From: Toxorhynchites rutilus septentrionalis
Taxonomy: Eukaryota > Arthropoda > Insecta > Diptera > Culicidae
DNA length: 64,000 bases
Reading direction: 5' to 3'
Assembly (NCBI RefSeq): GCF_029784135.1
Contig: NC_073746.1
Coordinates: 165,839,325-165,903,324, forward strand
Notes under the pieces: model-generated
Databases searched by the model: none
Seen by the model: the letters and a program-made list of their open reading frames with translations, nothing else
Told to the model about the DNA's origin: nothing
Translations under genes and position numbers: made by a program
Part shown: one piece after another, positions 1 to 9,010 of the stretch
How the letters are laid out: each line of letters starts with the position of its first letter
How positions within the stretch are numbered: the first letter of the stretch is position 1

Positions 1-801
1 AGGAACAAATCTCAAAGGTGAATATGAAAAAAACGACTACAGTTTTCTAAGGCATATGTAAACAGTCCTAAGGAGTTCTGGAACAAGGTCTTCTATACGG
101 ATGAGCCGAACACCAATATCTTTGAATCGACTGGAAGACAAATGTGGAGGAAATCAGTATCGATGCTCCTGGTTCAGAATTTGGTTCCCACAGTAAAACG
201 CGTCAGCAGCAGTTAGCAGTCAGTCAGTATGGTACATTGGCAGCTTCTGGATCTGGAACCATGGAGTTTATGGATTCGGCGTAGGACAAGATTGCCTTAT
301 TGATCTTCCTGAAGCATAACCTGTAGTGTCCCGTTCAGAAATTGGGACACCCTCATGATTACTACTTTCAACAGAATAATGACCCGAAACAAACTGACTT
401 CATCGGGCGGATATGCATGTTCTATAATATCCCAATCAACTCAAACCGACGATTACGGGGATCTGGGAGGCACTTCCGTCTACAGTGACCAGATATCTCG
501 CCTCGATGCTTGCAGGTAGTGCTGGACGCCAAAGGAGGACCATACCAAATACTAGGGGATTGATTTTTGTTATCTGTTAACATTTTTGAACTGATTTCAA
601 TTTTCTCTTAAATAAAAACTTGAACACTCAATTTTGCCACGTCTTAATTGGAGATTTTCTGTGTTGTATTTCAAATATGAAGTAGAAATGTGACCATTTT
701 AGTTGTTTAAATTTATTACATCTAATTATTTACTTTTTGACCCCGAAAAACTAAAAGTTAACAATCAACACGAGGTGTATACTCAACTTTGAGATTGACT
801 G
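1..801 (+). pseudogene. Tc1-like transposon, 3' part, decayed transposase
   Basis: Reading on the plus strand from about 49, the translation gives KEFWNKVFYTDEPNTNIF, the region around the first catalytic Asp of Tc1 transposases (usually FTDES). Further on, QQNNDPKQT at about 370-395 matches the second catalytic block QQDNDPKHT, but the catalytic Asp is Asn. Frameshifts and stops separate the blocks. The right end, AGGTGTATACTCAACTTTGA to position 801, is a Tc1-type terminal repeat followed by TA at 802-803; a similar end occurs at 18605-18631. The left end lies outside the window. This is an inactive copy. Family assignment is firm, exact element unknown. Confidence 0.75.
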
Positions 802-803
802 TA

Positions 804-1269
804 TATTTCCCAGCGCTGTTTACCCTTCTGAAGGACTAAGTTCAACTACAGGCACCTACACCTACCAACAGAGAGTCAAACTAGTCAAATACAATTTATG
901 TTGGTATCGTGAACTTTCTAATTACTACAATAATCAAAATTGTAATTGGCGGAATTTATTTTTTTCCAGATTGATGACGAAATTCCTTGATATTTCCTGA
1001 TTTTCTCTGACACTGTTTGAGTTCCCTGATATTCTCTGATTTTGAAGGATTTTCCAGGTAGTCGACACCCTGGATCGTAAATGGCCATCAACGTATTGCA
1101 TCATGAAATCCAAACCAGGAGGTCTTGCACTGGAAGGTGTCGGCTCCGAGGTCAACCCCAAACTTTTCTCGGTGATCGGTATACTGTTGACACTTCCGGC
1201 TAATTATAATTGTCAATAAAATATAATTTGCGCAGGCAGGAATGGATTCCTCCTCTGAGCGTTAATAAT
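804..1269. other. intergenic, no gene seen
   Basis: AT-rich sequence with a run of short near-repeats based on TTCCTGATATTTCCTGATTT around 980-1050. A short minus-strand open frame (1161-934) has no recognisable domain. Nothing else is supported. Confidence 0.5.
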
Positions 1270-1450
1270 CTATTCCCGACTCAACGAAGTGCTATTATTT
1301 CATTCAAAAGATAAAATGTCCACTAATGATATTTGTTACTCATCGACCCGAAAAACATATATCAATAGCTTAAAAATTGCTTTCACAAGAGATAATCGAA
1401 ATCATAAAAATCTATATATAAATGGGTTCCCGGCATTCCACAATACGAAA
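1270..1450 (+). repeat. diverged copy of the promoter-bearing repeat
   Basis: This stretch resembles 3890-4090, 6560-6720 and 9830-10015: an AAAGATAAAATGTC block, then TTCAATAGCTTAAAAATTGC-like sequence, then a TATA-type motif (CTATATATAAATGG at 1412-1425). The initiator seen in the other copies is not clear here. It is a decayed relative of the repeat described at 3797. Confidence 0.55.
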
Positions 1451-1989
1451 TGTTTAATCACGGGTTGAGGTAGAGAATATTTCACCATGTAAGGCAATCC
1501 GCCATGTTTCATGAAAGCAACAGTGCCAATATTGAATGTTCACGAATGCCACAATATCGATTCGAATTAATAGGGGTATAATTTTCACTGGGTATTGCTA
1601 CAATGAGAAATTGATTCCTGCGCAGGAGGTTCTGGTGGACTGTTGGATTGCGATAGAGTTCAATATGGAAACGTTAGCTATGGCAAGGTGTGCACCAAAA
1701 AGGTTCTTCATTCTGGTTTAATTAATGTCAAGGTGAAGGTGGAAGCTATCCATTGTAGTAGTATAGGTAAACCCACGTGTAAAAATGGGGTAATAGTGTT
1801 TGTGTGAGAAGAGCAAAGCACACGTAAATAGATCAATTCACTTATCAGACTGTGTGGCGCTTCATTGACACGAGTCTTTGAATACATTTGAAAAAAAAAT
1901 AACAATTCAATACTAAAGTGAAATGTATGAGCGATATGTTCCGATGAACAATTGCAAATATAAATATATATAGAAGGTACATTTGCATA
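1451..1989. other. intergenic, no gene seen
   Basis: Short open frames on both strands have no recognisable motifs. The minus-strand exon candidate at 1990-2272 may extend a little into this region. Confidence 0.4.
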
Positions 1990-2272
1990 TGGAGTAAAAT
2001 TCTGATTATACGCGAGCGTGACATGAGCAAATTTATATAACATGCGAATTGAGGCTCCTTTGGTATTGACAAGTTCTTCCGCATAGTAACTCGATGTTGA
2101 TAATTCCTTAATATTTTCCTTCGTTGATCGTATTGTTTTCACATATTCACATTGGAGAGCCTTAACCCTTCTCTTCGTTGGCCGAGGTATTTTGATTGAA
2201 TGTAATACTTTTCCGTTTACTGTTTTGAAAGCATAGGCAGCCGTGGCAGTGTTCCGAGCTCTGCAATACAAT
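1990..2272 (-). CDS. unassigned exon candidate
   Basis: On the minus strand an acceptor-like TTGTATTGCAG ends at 2273, followed by about 95 codons without a stop. The translation begins ARNTATAAYAFKTVNGKVLH and stays charged and non-repetitive to about NFTPYANV, after which the sequence becomes low-complexity AT-rich. A GT near 1984 is a weak donor. I recognise no domain. It could be an internal exon of a host gene on the minus strand or a chance open frame. The compositional change at its end and the acceptor are the only support. Confidence 0.3.
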
Positions 2273-2929
2273 TTTCTTACCCAATGTTAAAGTTGCCAAA
2301 ACTTACATTATAGACCCATTAAACGTAAAAATAATAATTTTATTGATATCAACACAATTTTATTCTATTGATTTTTATGACATAAAACGCTATGACTCAG
2401 GAATATCATTTTATTGAGTGGTTTTTATAGATGTTTCGATGATGTTGTCTGGTATTAGCGTCGAAAAAATAACGATGCTTTCACCAATACCAACAAAACC
2501 ATTGCCGAAAATTGAAAAATGGAAATCTAACTTTCAAAGCACTAGCTCGAGTTTTCCGACGTTTTTCACTATACAGTGCGACAACAGATGAAAATTTAAT
2601 ATCTTATAAGTAATCGATTAGAGTTTGGTTGATAATACTTGATGGGAAGTGTGCGAAAACGATCATTTTCTTCGCACTGTTCCGCAAAATTATTGATTTT
2701 CGGGCGAGGGGTGAGGGAGATGAAACAAATGAGCGCCATTGTGGCAGCCATTTGTGGCTAGCTTCCACTTTCACCTAAAGTAGGGTCATTCATCGTTTAG
2801 CAAAGCTGTGAGTAGATTGGTGCGGAAGCTCACATGGGTTCGTTGGCTTTCACACCATCAGGTGCAGAATATTCATATACGATTGAATCGCACGAGAGCG
2901 TTTTTGATTTATACGTTGTCAAATATATA
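2273..2929. other. intergenic, no gene seen
   Basis: AT-rich sequence with no long open frame, repeat or RNA feature that I can support. Confidence 0.45.
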
Positions 2930-3368
2930 CGAGGGCGGTCCGATAAGTACTTAGCCTCATCGCCCGATGGTGTCAGTATCGCAAGAGAGATCGTGTAGTA
3001 CATTCTCGTAAACGATTACTGTCAAAATTTCAGCCGAATCGAACTCGTAGTTTTGTTTTGACCGTGTCTGGACTGATGCCCCATCCACCGTATTCTCAAG
3101 ATTTGACCCCGTGCGTCTTTTTTTTTTGTTTCCAAACTTGAAGAAGTCACTCGTCGGGCAGAAATTTGAGTCGAACGAGGAGGTCATCGCCGCCACGGAG
3201 GCCTACTTTGAAGACTTTGAGAAAACGTATTTTTCAGATGGATTAAAGAAGTTGGAGCATCGCTGGGTCAAGTGTATTGAGCTAAAAGGAGACTCTGTTG
3301 AGAAATAAATCACCACTTTTCCGAAATTTTTGTGTTTTTTTTTGTAGGTTAAGTACGGACCGGCCTCG
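2930..3368 (+). mobile_element. deleted mariner-type element, 439 bp
   Basis: Inverted ends CGAGGGCGGTCCGATAAGTAC (from 2930) and, reading inward from 3368, CGAGGCCGGTCCGTACTTAA are each flanked by TA (2928-2929 and 3369-3370), the Tc1/mariner target duplication. The interior keeps the 3' part of a transposase gene, ending at a stop at 3306-3308. The 5' coding part is gone, so the copy can only move with an enzyme from elsewhere. Just outside the right end a 22-bp direct repeat (3366-3401, CCTCGTATAATGGCGAT units) follows. Confidence 0.75.
3080..3308 (+). pseudogene. mariner transposase C-terminus
   Basis: Plus-strand reading gives PPYSQDLTPCVFFLFPNLKK, matching the PPYSPDLAPCDFFLFP block that carries the third catalytic residue of mariner-type DDD transposases. 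Here that Asp is Val (PCVFF for PCDFF). The reading continues to LEHRWVKCIELKGD and a stop, the usual family C-terminus. A T-run at 3118-3127 may include slippage. The catalytic core upstream is missing, so no active enzyme can be encoded. Confidence 0.75.
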
Positions 3369-3370
3369 TA

Positions 3371-3796
3371 TAATGGCGATCCGCCCTCGTATAATGGCGA
3401 TGGTGGGACAAATATAGAATTGCCAGTGGTGACAGTAAATGTCTGCTAAAAAGACTGGTAATAAGGACTCAAATCTCACGTATTGTTCTCACGAGACCAA
3501 GAATTAATCGTGTATCAACCATCTTCAGTTGCTCCTACAAAGCCATGTAAACCCATCAAGATCGCCAACCAGTTCAAAGAGTTGAACTTTATGTATTTCC
3601 TTGCATAAATGATAATTCAATACTTATACTCAGTGTTGCCACATCTAAATCTGTACCAGAGGGGTCAAAAATTTTTCTCATCTGTACTTTTTCTCCAAAA
3701 ATCTATTAATTTATTAGCATTGAAACAATACTCATTTATTTACTACAAATACTACATTTGCAAGTCATTCGTGTGTTTGATGATGCTTGAACATAG
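3371..3796. other. intergenic with a short dispersed-repeat fragment
   Basis: Positions 3629-3700 (CAGTGTTGCCACATCTAAAT, then CTGTACCAGAGGGGT) recur at 37380-37460, with related CTGTACC sequence at 17735-17815. It is a fragment of an unclassified dispersed repeat. No coding sequence is supported. Confidence 0.5.
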
Positions 3797-4051
3797 TTTT
3801 TGACGTAGGACTACGTCTTTCATTTCTATACCGGGGTGTAAAACCAAAGTTTCGAGAACGAAAGCGTTACGCTGGAGACCGAGATTTTGAGCGTTAATAG
3901 CTCTTAAACAACTGAACGAAATGGTATGATAAACACTTCATTTGAAAGATAAAATGTCTACGCGTCATATACTTGTTACTTTTTCATCCAAAAACTTGTT
4001 TCAATAGTCTTAAAATTGCTTTCAAAACAGGCTATTGAAATCAAAAATCGG

Positions 4052-4086
4052 TATATAAGCGAGCGCCGCTCGTAAACCCACTCAGT
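4052..4086 (+). promoter_or_regulatory. TATA box plus initiator
   Basis: TATATAAG at 4052-4059 lies 32 nt upstream of the A of TCAGT (A at 4084), the spacing of an arthropod RNA polymerase II core promoter. The same pair is conserved in the copy at 9978-10012. No recognisable ORF follows, so any transcript would be non-coding or encode short peptides. Confidence 0.6.
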
Positions 4087-4263
4087 TATGATTGAACAGC
4101 GATTGGAGCATGTTGTCGCTGTTGTTGTGAAGCTAATTTCGTTTATCATGAATGCGCTGATGAACGGTGTCACCAAGAGCCTGTTTGTGCACCTAAGGCC
4201 AAAAGGGAATCCATCAGGAGGAGAGTGATGCCACGGTTCCGCTTGAAACATCGGAGCAGCCGC

Positions 4264-4294
<31 letters not shown>
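4264..4294. repeat. (CA)n microsatellite
   Basis: About 15 CA units. Shorter CA tracts sit at the equivalent position of the related copies (8581-8600 and about 10185), so the tract expanded from a sequence already in the repeat family. Confidence 0.9.
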
Positions 4295-4660
4295 GCGGAA
4301 TTCTCGTTGCTATCATCGTTGCTGAAAAATAATCTGCCAGTTCCCCTGGGAATTGAAAAATACATTCATGCGAAATAGTTTATTTTAATGTTTTCTATCC
4401 ATATAACACTGCAACCAAATACATTTGGTTTTGTTATTTTTCAATCAATCGCAATTAACAGGAAAGCTTCTGAATATTTTTTTCCCCATCAGTGGAAATT
4501 TTCGTATCCAATATTGGATGCATAACATGAAAAACGGAAAATGTTTCACATCGCGAAAATCAAGTCATTTTCGAGCGATTCATTGCTTTCTACTCATATA
4601 ATGCTTCGACCAAATACATTTCGTTTTGGATTTTTTCAATCAAGTGCGATCAACGTAAGA

Positions 4661-5012
4661 CCACGTCTTTCGGCAATTTATTAGAGGTGCAATGAATCTT
4701 TAGGAATTCCCGCTCTACGCGCACTGGCAAACAATGTTTACTCAACAATTTCTCAAACGAGAAATGGGTGTTGTGAGAAAGGATTAGCGAACGCGAAAAC
4801 GACAAACGGGAGAAAGATACGTTTGGAGGTTGAAGGAAATTGGCAGAAAACTTCTTCATTCTATCATTCAAATAATGTGATTCATACCACATCGTTTTGC
4901 CAGAAAGAGATTATTAATGCTCAAAGGAGGAATTGAGTCCTCCGAGGAAATTACCCAGCGCAAATTAGAGTCGACTGTCGATTGCGGCATTCGTACACAA
5001 ATAATTTTATAA
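4661..5012. other. intergenic, no gene seen
   Basis: A second weak copy of the family start motif (ACGTAAGACCACGTCTTTCG) opens this stretch at about 4655. The rest has short open frames only, with no domain. Confidence 0.4.
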
Positions 5013-5195
5013 TGCAATTTCACCAAAGTGATTTCTTCGGATATATTCACTACATCATGTCATGTATTTCATATTCTTCATAAGGAAATCCATATCCATG
5101 GCACCTATCGGTAACGAATTATTATCGAAACCACGATTTTCGCTAAATGCTCCTTTCAGTTCGGCCTGTAAAAAACTTTTCTGTACTCTAATCCA

Positions 5196-5610
5196 TCAAA
5201 TTTGGAGCCCTGAAAAGGGCCGTTGATTATATGCTAAGCTAATATAGCACGCTCTCCTCGGATACGATGGGCCAGCTGGATGTCCTTGGGCATGATGTGA
5301 CGCGTTTTGCGTGGATATCACACAAATTGGTATCTTCGAATAAGCCTCCTGCAGCGTCATAACCGCGGAACTTTGGAAGCGCAAGTCGGTTTTGAAGTCC
5401 TGAGCAATTCCACGAACCAAATGCTGCAAAGGTAGCTTGCGGATCAGCAATTCGGTCGACTTCTGATAGCGACGAATTTCATGCGAAGTTCCCGGTCGAT
5501 AGCGATGTGGCTTCTCCACCTATCCTACTACTGGTGCGCTTATCCGAGCTGACTTCGTGTGCCTTACCACCGAATGACTAACGAGCTGTCTGCGAAAGAC
5601 TAACGAGCTC
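5196..5610 (-). pseudogene. H3: histone H3 pseudogene, copy 1
   Basis: Minus-strand translation gives KPHRYRPGT, then [15 protein letters not shown], then [16 protein letters not shown], all diagnostic of canonical histone H3 from about residue 37 to 90. After LQEA the frame shifts: a ~22-nt deletion removes the codons normally encoding SEAYLVGL. The final exon sequence ([15 protein letters not shown]) is readable only in another frame. Two or three codons after PGT are also lost, and the N-terminal tail region is disrupted. It ends in a histone stem-loop rather than poly(A), so it is a DNA-level copy of a replication-dependent H3 gene, not a retropseudogene. It cannot make normal H3. Confidence 0.85.
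5204..5222 (-). terminator. histone mRNA 3' stem-loop (H3 copy 1)
   Basis: Minus-strand GGCCCTTTTCAGGGCTC forms the six-base-pair stem with a four-base loop that is the processing signal of replication-dependent histone mRNAs (consensus GGCYCTTYTCAGRGCC). It sits about 20 nt past the degenerate H3 reading frame. Confidence 0.8.
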
Positions 5611-5641
5611 GAATCCTCACGGTGCGAGAGTAGAGTAAGAA

Positions 5642-5678
5642 ATGAACGAAAGCAAAGGAAGCGTCATTTTATAAACCA
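5642..5678 (-). promoter_or_regulatory. H3 pseudogene core promoter, copy 1
   Basis: On the minus strand TTTATAAAATGACGC (5666-5679) is followed about 30 nt later by GTTCATTTC (start near 5643), a TATA box plus initiator arrangement. It mirrors the promoter of copy 2 at 5778-5822 across the palindrome centre. Confidence 0.6.
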
Positions 5679-5777
5679 TAAAAGTATAGAATCTAAATCC
5701 CACCCTTATTATATTCGTGAGTATACAGTAAGCTTATATAATAAAGAGGGTGGGGTTTACATTCGATACTTTTATGT

Positions 5778-5822
5778 TTTATAAAATGACACTTCCCTTG
5801 CTTTCGTTCATTTCTTACTCTA
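5778..5822 (+). promoter_or_regulatory. H3 pseudogene core promoter, copy 2
   Basis: TTTATAAAATGAC is followed by GTTCATTTC with the initiator A near 5820, about 31 nt downstream of the TATA box. Nearly identical sequences precede H3 copies 1 and 3, so the promoter was copied with the gene. Confidence 0.6.
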
Positions 5823-5829
5823 CTCTCGC

Positions 5830-6226
5830 ACCGTGAGGACTCGTTTCATCGGGACTAAGCAGACAGCTCGTTAGTCCTTCGGTGGTAAGGCACCACGAAA
5901 GCAGCTCGGATAAGCGCACCAGCCACAGGAAGCGTGAAGAAGCCACATCGCTATCGACCGGGAACTTCACATGAAATTCGTCGCTATCAGAAGTCGACCG
6001 AATTGCTGATCCGCAAGCTACCTTTGCAGCATTTGGTTCGTGGAATTGCTCAGGACTTCAAAACCGACTTGCGCTTCCAAAGTTCCGCGGTTATGACGCT
6101 GCAGGAGGCTTATTAGAAGATACCAATTTGTGTGTTATCCATGCAAAACGCGTCACATCATGCCCAAGGACATCCAGCTGGCCCATCGTATCCGAGGAGA
6201 GCGTGCTATATTAGCTTAGCATATAA
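5830..6226 (+). pseudogene. H3: histone H3 pseudogene, copy 2
   Basis: Near the start, ACTAAGCAGACAGCTCGT corresponds to the H3 tail TKQTAR, then a GGKAPRKQL segment, a deletion over the ATKAARKS region, and [10 protein letters not shown]. The core ([25 protein letters not shown]) is in frame from about 5934. After LQEAY there is a stop, with the same ~22-nt deletion as in the other two copies. The C-terminus (MPKDIQLA) is in a shifted frame. Shared indels show that all three copies descend from one already defective H3 gene. Confidence 0.87.
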
Positions 6227-6230
6227 TCAA

Positions 6231-6248
6231 CGGCCCTTTTCAGGGCTC
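6231..6248 (+). terminator. histone mRNA 3' stem-loop (H3 copy 2)
   Basis: CGGCCCTTTTCAGGGCTC: stem GGCCCT/AGGGCT (with one G-T pair), loop TTTC. Perfect match to the histone stem-loop core despite decay of the reading frame. Confidence 0.85.
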
Positions 6249-6442
6249 CAAATTTGATGGATTAGAGTTTAGAAAAGTTTTTTACAGGCCGAACTGAAAG
6301 GAGCATTTAGCGAAAATCGTGGTGTCGATGATAATTCGATACCGATAGGTGCCATGGATATGGATTTCATAATGAAAAATATGAAATATATGACATGATG
6401 TAGTGAATATATCCCCATATCGAAGAAATCACTTTGATGAAA

Positions 6443-6916
6443 CTGTTTACCGTTTGTCGTTTTTAATTGTTGGGAATGGGCATTATTTCTGCTGACTAAA
6501 TTCCAAGAAAAAAACCATTCCTTTAAGCGTGATTCATTCTGCTTCGGATCAACGGAACAGTATGATAATCATTTCATACAAAAGATAAAATGTCCAAGAG
6601 CTATATGATTGCTATTTATTGAGTCGAAAATTTTTTCAATAGCTTAATAATAGCTTCGAAAACAGGTTATTGAAATCATTCGTATCCGTATGTAGCGCGC
6701 CCACTTGGAAACCCATTAATCTTATTGGAATGTGAGATGGGGAAGCTCATACTTACGTCTATGCATTATGCTGTACACTACAGACTTTTTTCTCCGTACT
6801 GATTAAGAAGCCGACCGAACTATCGGTCGACAAGTCAGTCTACAGTCGGCGGGGGCTCTTAATTTCGTTTTTGCAGGCCGAACCGAAAAAATTTCAGTCG
6901 AGTTAACTCTTTTTTA
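6443..6916. repeat. degenerate promoter-repeat copy and unique sequence
   Basis: Positions 6550-6720 align with the 3890-4090 repeat (AAAGATAAAATGTCC, CAATAGCTTAATAATAGCTT, CAGGTTATTGAAATC), but the TATA motif is changed to GTATGTAG. The rest (6730-6916) has no feature I can support. Confidence 0.5.
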
Positions 6917-7141
6917 CAGTAATGTTTTTGAATCCGGACACTTTGCATTACATTCAATATCATACCACAGCCATAAAATTTTTTTCATGTTGAATTTATG
7001 CCATTAATAGTTGCTAATATAGTTACTGATAGTTTCTTGATAGTTACTTATCAATCGCATTAATTCAACATGCAGAAAATGTTGTGGCTGCGGTATGGTA
7101 TTAAATGTAACGCAAAGTGTCCGGATTCAAATACATTACTG
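6917..7141. mobile_element. Tc1/mariner-type MITE, 225 bp
   Basis: Long inverted ends: CAGTAATGTTTTTGAATCCG on the left and the matching CGGATTCAAATACATTACTG on the right, continuing inward for about 55 bp through CACTTTGC and GGTATGATA-like sequence. TA flanks both ends (6915-6916, 7142-7143). No coding capacity. Confidence 0.85.
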
Positions 7142-7227
7142 TATACTTACTTCGATGTTATTCGTTTCTCTCTCAGGGTAAGCAACGAATATAATAAGGG
7201 TGGGGTTTAGATTCTATACTTTTATGG

Positions 7228-7262
7228 TTTATAAAATGACGCTTCCTTTGCTTTCGTTCATT
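7228..7262 (+). promoter_or_regulatory. H3 pseudogene core promoter, copy 3
   Basis: TTTATAAAATGAC with GTTCATTTC about 30 nt downstream (A near 7260), the same promoter as for H3 copies 1 and 2. Confidence 0.6.
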
Positions 7263-7289
7263 TCTTACTCTACTCTCGCACCGTGACGA

Positions 7290-7672
7290 CTCGTTTGTTT
7301 GGGACCAAGCAGATAGATAGTTAGTCTTTCAGTGGTAAGGCACACGAAAGCAGCTCGGATAAGCGCACCAGCCGCAGGATAGGTGAAGAAGCCACATCGC
7401 TATCGACCGGGAACTTTGCGTGAAATTCATCGCTATCGGAAGTCGACCGAATTGCTGATCCGCAAGCTACCTTTGCAGCTTTTGGATCGTGGAATTGCTC
7501 AGGACTTCAAAACCGACTTGCGCTTCCAAAGTTCCGCGGTTATGACGCTGCAGGAGGCTTTTTCGAAGATACAAATTTGTGTGCTATCCACGCAAAACGC
7601 GTCACATCATGCCCAAGGACATCCAGCTGGCCCATCGTATCCGAGGAGAGGGTGCTATATTAGCTTAACATA
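7290..7672 (+). pseudogene. H3: histone H3 pseudogene, copy 3
   Basis: Plus-strand frame from 7383 reads [20 protein letters not shown], then TELLIRKLP and [14 protein letters not shown], then LQEA. The ~22-nt deletion after LQEA is shared with copies 1 and 2. Unlike copy 2 it has no stop there, so the frame runs on into out-of-frame C-terminal sequence and ends near the stem-loop. Upstream, the tail-coding region is also damaged (ACCAAGCAGATAGATAG). It retains TATA, initiator and stem-loop, so a short histone-like RNA could in principle be made, but not a functional H3. Confidence 0.85.
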
Positions 7673-7679
7673 TAATCAT

Positions 7680-7697
7680 CGGACCTTTTCAGGGCTC
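7680..7697 (+). terminator. histone mRNA 3' stem-loop (H3 copy 3), slightly decayed
   Basis: GGACCTTTTCAGGGCTCC: same element as in copies 1 and 2, but one stem base is changed (GGACCT for GGCCCT), weakening a pair. Confidence 0.7.
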
Positions 7698-7739
7698 CAA
7701 ATTTGATGGATTAGAGTTTAGAAAAGTTTTTTGCTGGCA

Positions 7740-9010
7740 AAACTGAAACGAGAATTTTCGTTTGGATGCCATACAGCATCGAGAAAATTCCGGAAAGATC
7801 TAATCGTTGCTGAAAAATAATCTGCCAGTTCCCTGGGAATTGAAGAATACATCCATGCGAAAGAGTTTATTTTAATGTTTTCTAATTATATGGCGAACAC
7901 AGCGACCAAATACATTTGATTTCGTAATTTTTCAATCAAGTGTAATTAGCTGGAAAGCTTCTGAAGATTATTCTTTCCCATCAGTAGGATATTTTCGTAT
8001 CCAATATTGGATGCATAACATGAAAAACGGAAAATGTTTCGTATCGCGAAAATTATATAATTTTCAATCGATTATTGCTCAGTCGCCGAAATTTTCATAC
8101 TCCTCTAGTTTGCCTTCCAAATTGCCATCGTAAACCACACCTTCTCTCGATTCAATCACGCACGAAAAGCATACTGAAATGATATTCTGGTGGTGAAACC
8201 GATTCATTTTTCGTGAGGCGTCGTGCACAAATTACGTAACGTGATAAGGGGGGAGGGGGTAGATGTTGCGTTACTTTCTGTTTATTAGAGATAGGAAATT
8301 GCGTTACGAAAGGGGGGGGGGAGAGGTGGTTCAAAATTCGAATTTTTAGCGTTACGTAATTTGTGTACGGCGCCTGAGGACATCGACAAGACAACATCGT
8401 TACTGAACGAGCTGAACGGCGAGGGATCGAGGGATTCATTACCTGGCCTGACCTGACCTGAAATGCAATCAGTTTGTTTTAACTGTGAGGGAGCGCAGAA
8501 AAGCCGATGCTGATACTCTCGTGACCAAGAGAGTATCAGCATCGAAATACGGTTCCTCGGGAAGACATAGAAGCAGCCGCCACACACACACACATACACG
8601 TGCGCAACTCTTTTCGTTTGCTGGTTATCGAGAGGAAACCTGGAAAGAAATGATCGGTGCTGAAAAATAATCTGCCAGTTCCCCTTGGAATTGAAAATTA
8701 CATTCAAGCGAGTTTATTTTAATGTTTTCTATCCATATAATACAGCGACCACATACATTTGGTTTTGTGATTTGTCAATCAAGTGCAGTTAGCAGGAAAG
8801 CTTCTGAAGATTATTCTTCAGAACAAGGTTTTTTGTATCCAATATTGGATGCATAAAACCTTGAGTCTCCAACGTAACACTCTCGTTTTTGAAGTCACCC
8901 AAACATTTATTTATTCATTCATTCAGGATGGATTTAGATTTAACTTCAAACAAATGATCTCTAAATCAACGATAGTCCTACGTCACCCTTGCGGTTATAC
9001 CATAGATATA
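7740..9010 (+). repeat. dispersed promoter-repeat family, 3' parts
   Basis: Two successive copies of the family 3' region: 7800-8470 and 8480-9010, sharing AATCTGCCAGTTCCC, CAAATACATTTG and TATCCAATATTGGATGCATAA. The second ends with TAGTCCTACGTCA (8972-8985) and CGGTTATACCATAGATATAA, an end also found at 16890-16930. No protein is recognised. Confidence 0.6.
8219..8371. mobile_element. MITE, about 153 bp
   Basis: Ends GGCGTCGTGCACAAATTACG (left) and CGTAATTTGTGTACGGCGCC (right) are inverted repeats. The paralogous sequence at 15119-15140 and 15827-15850 (TTTTCGTGAGGACATCG) lacks the insert. Comparison indicates a 3-bp TGA target duplication, or up to 5 bp depending on alignment. GG-starting ends with a 3-bp duplication suggest PIF/Harbinger, tentatively. 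Confidence 0.75.

Larger units (their letters stand above)
3797..4660 (+). repeat. dispersed repeat with core promoter, copy 1
   Basis: Starts TTTTGACGTAGGACTACGTC and is near-identical to the sequence from 9725 over several hundred bases. Other copies end in an inverted version of this motif (TAGTCCTACGTCA at about 8972-8985 and 16890-16903), so the family may have short inverted ends. The 3' half (AATCTGCCAGTTCCC, TATCCAATATTGGATGCATAA) recurs at 7810-8060, 8680-8860, 10270-10690 and 15270-16780. It encodes no recognisable protein. The class (MITE, SINE-like or unclassified) is unknown. Confidence 0.65.
5013..6442. repeat. 1.4-kb palindrome containing two H3 pseudogenes
   Basis: The left arm (5013-5717) and right arm (5735-6442) are inverted copies. 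Both contain, from outside in, CTTCGATATGG/ATATATTCACTA sequence, a histone 3' stem-loop, a defective histone H3 reading frame, an H3 promoter, and the palindrome centre near 5718-5735. Arms differ by scattered substitutions and small indels. Such a palindrome, if transcribed from either promoter, yields divergent transcripts from complementary DNA; a read-through RNA would fold on itself. Confidence 0.85.

Noticed and set aside
3976..4365. Minus-strand 129-codon frame with a valine-cysteine run
   Set aside because: The run is the translated (CA)n microsatellite.
8152..8707. Minus-strand frames of 95 and 140 codons
   Set aside because: They lie across a MITE and CA-repeat in a dispersed repeat; low complexity and no homology.
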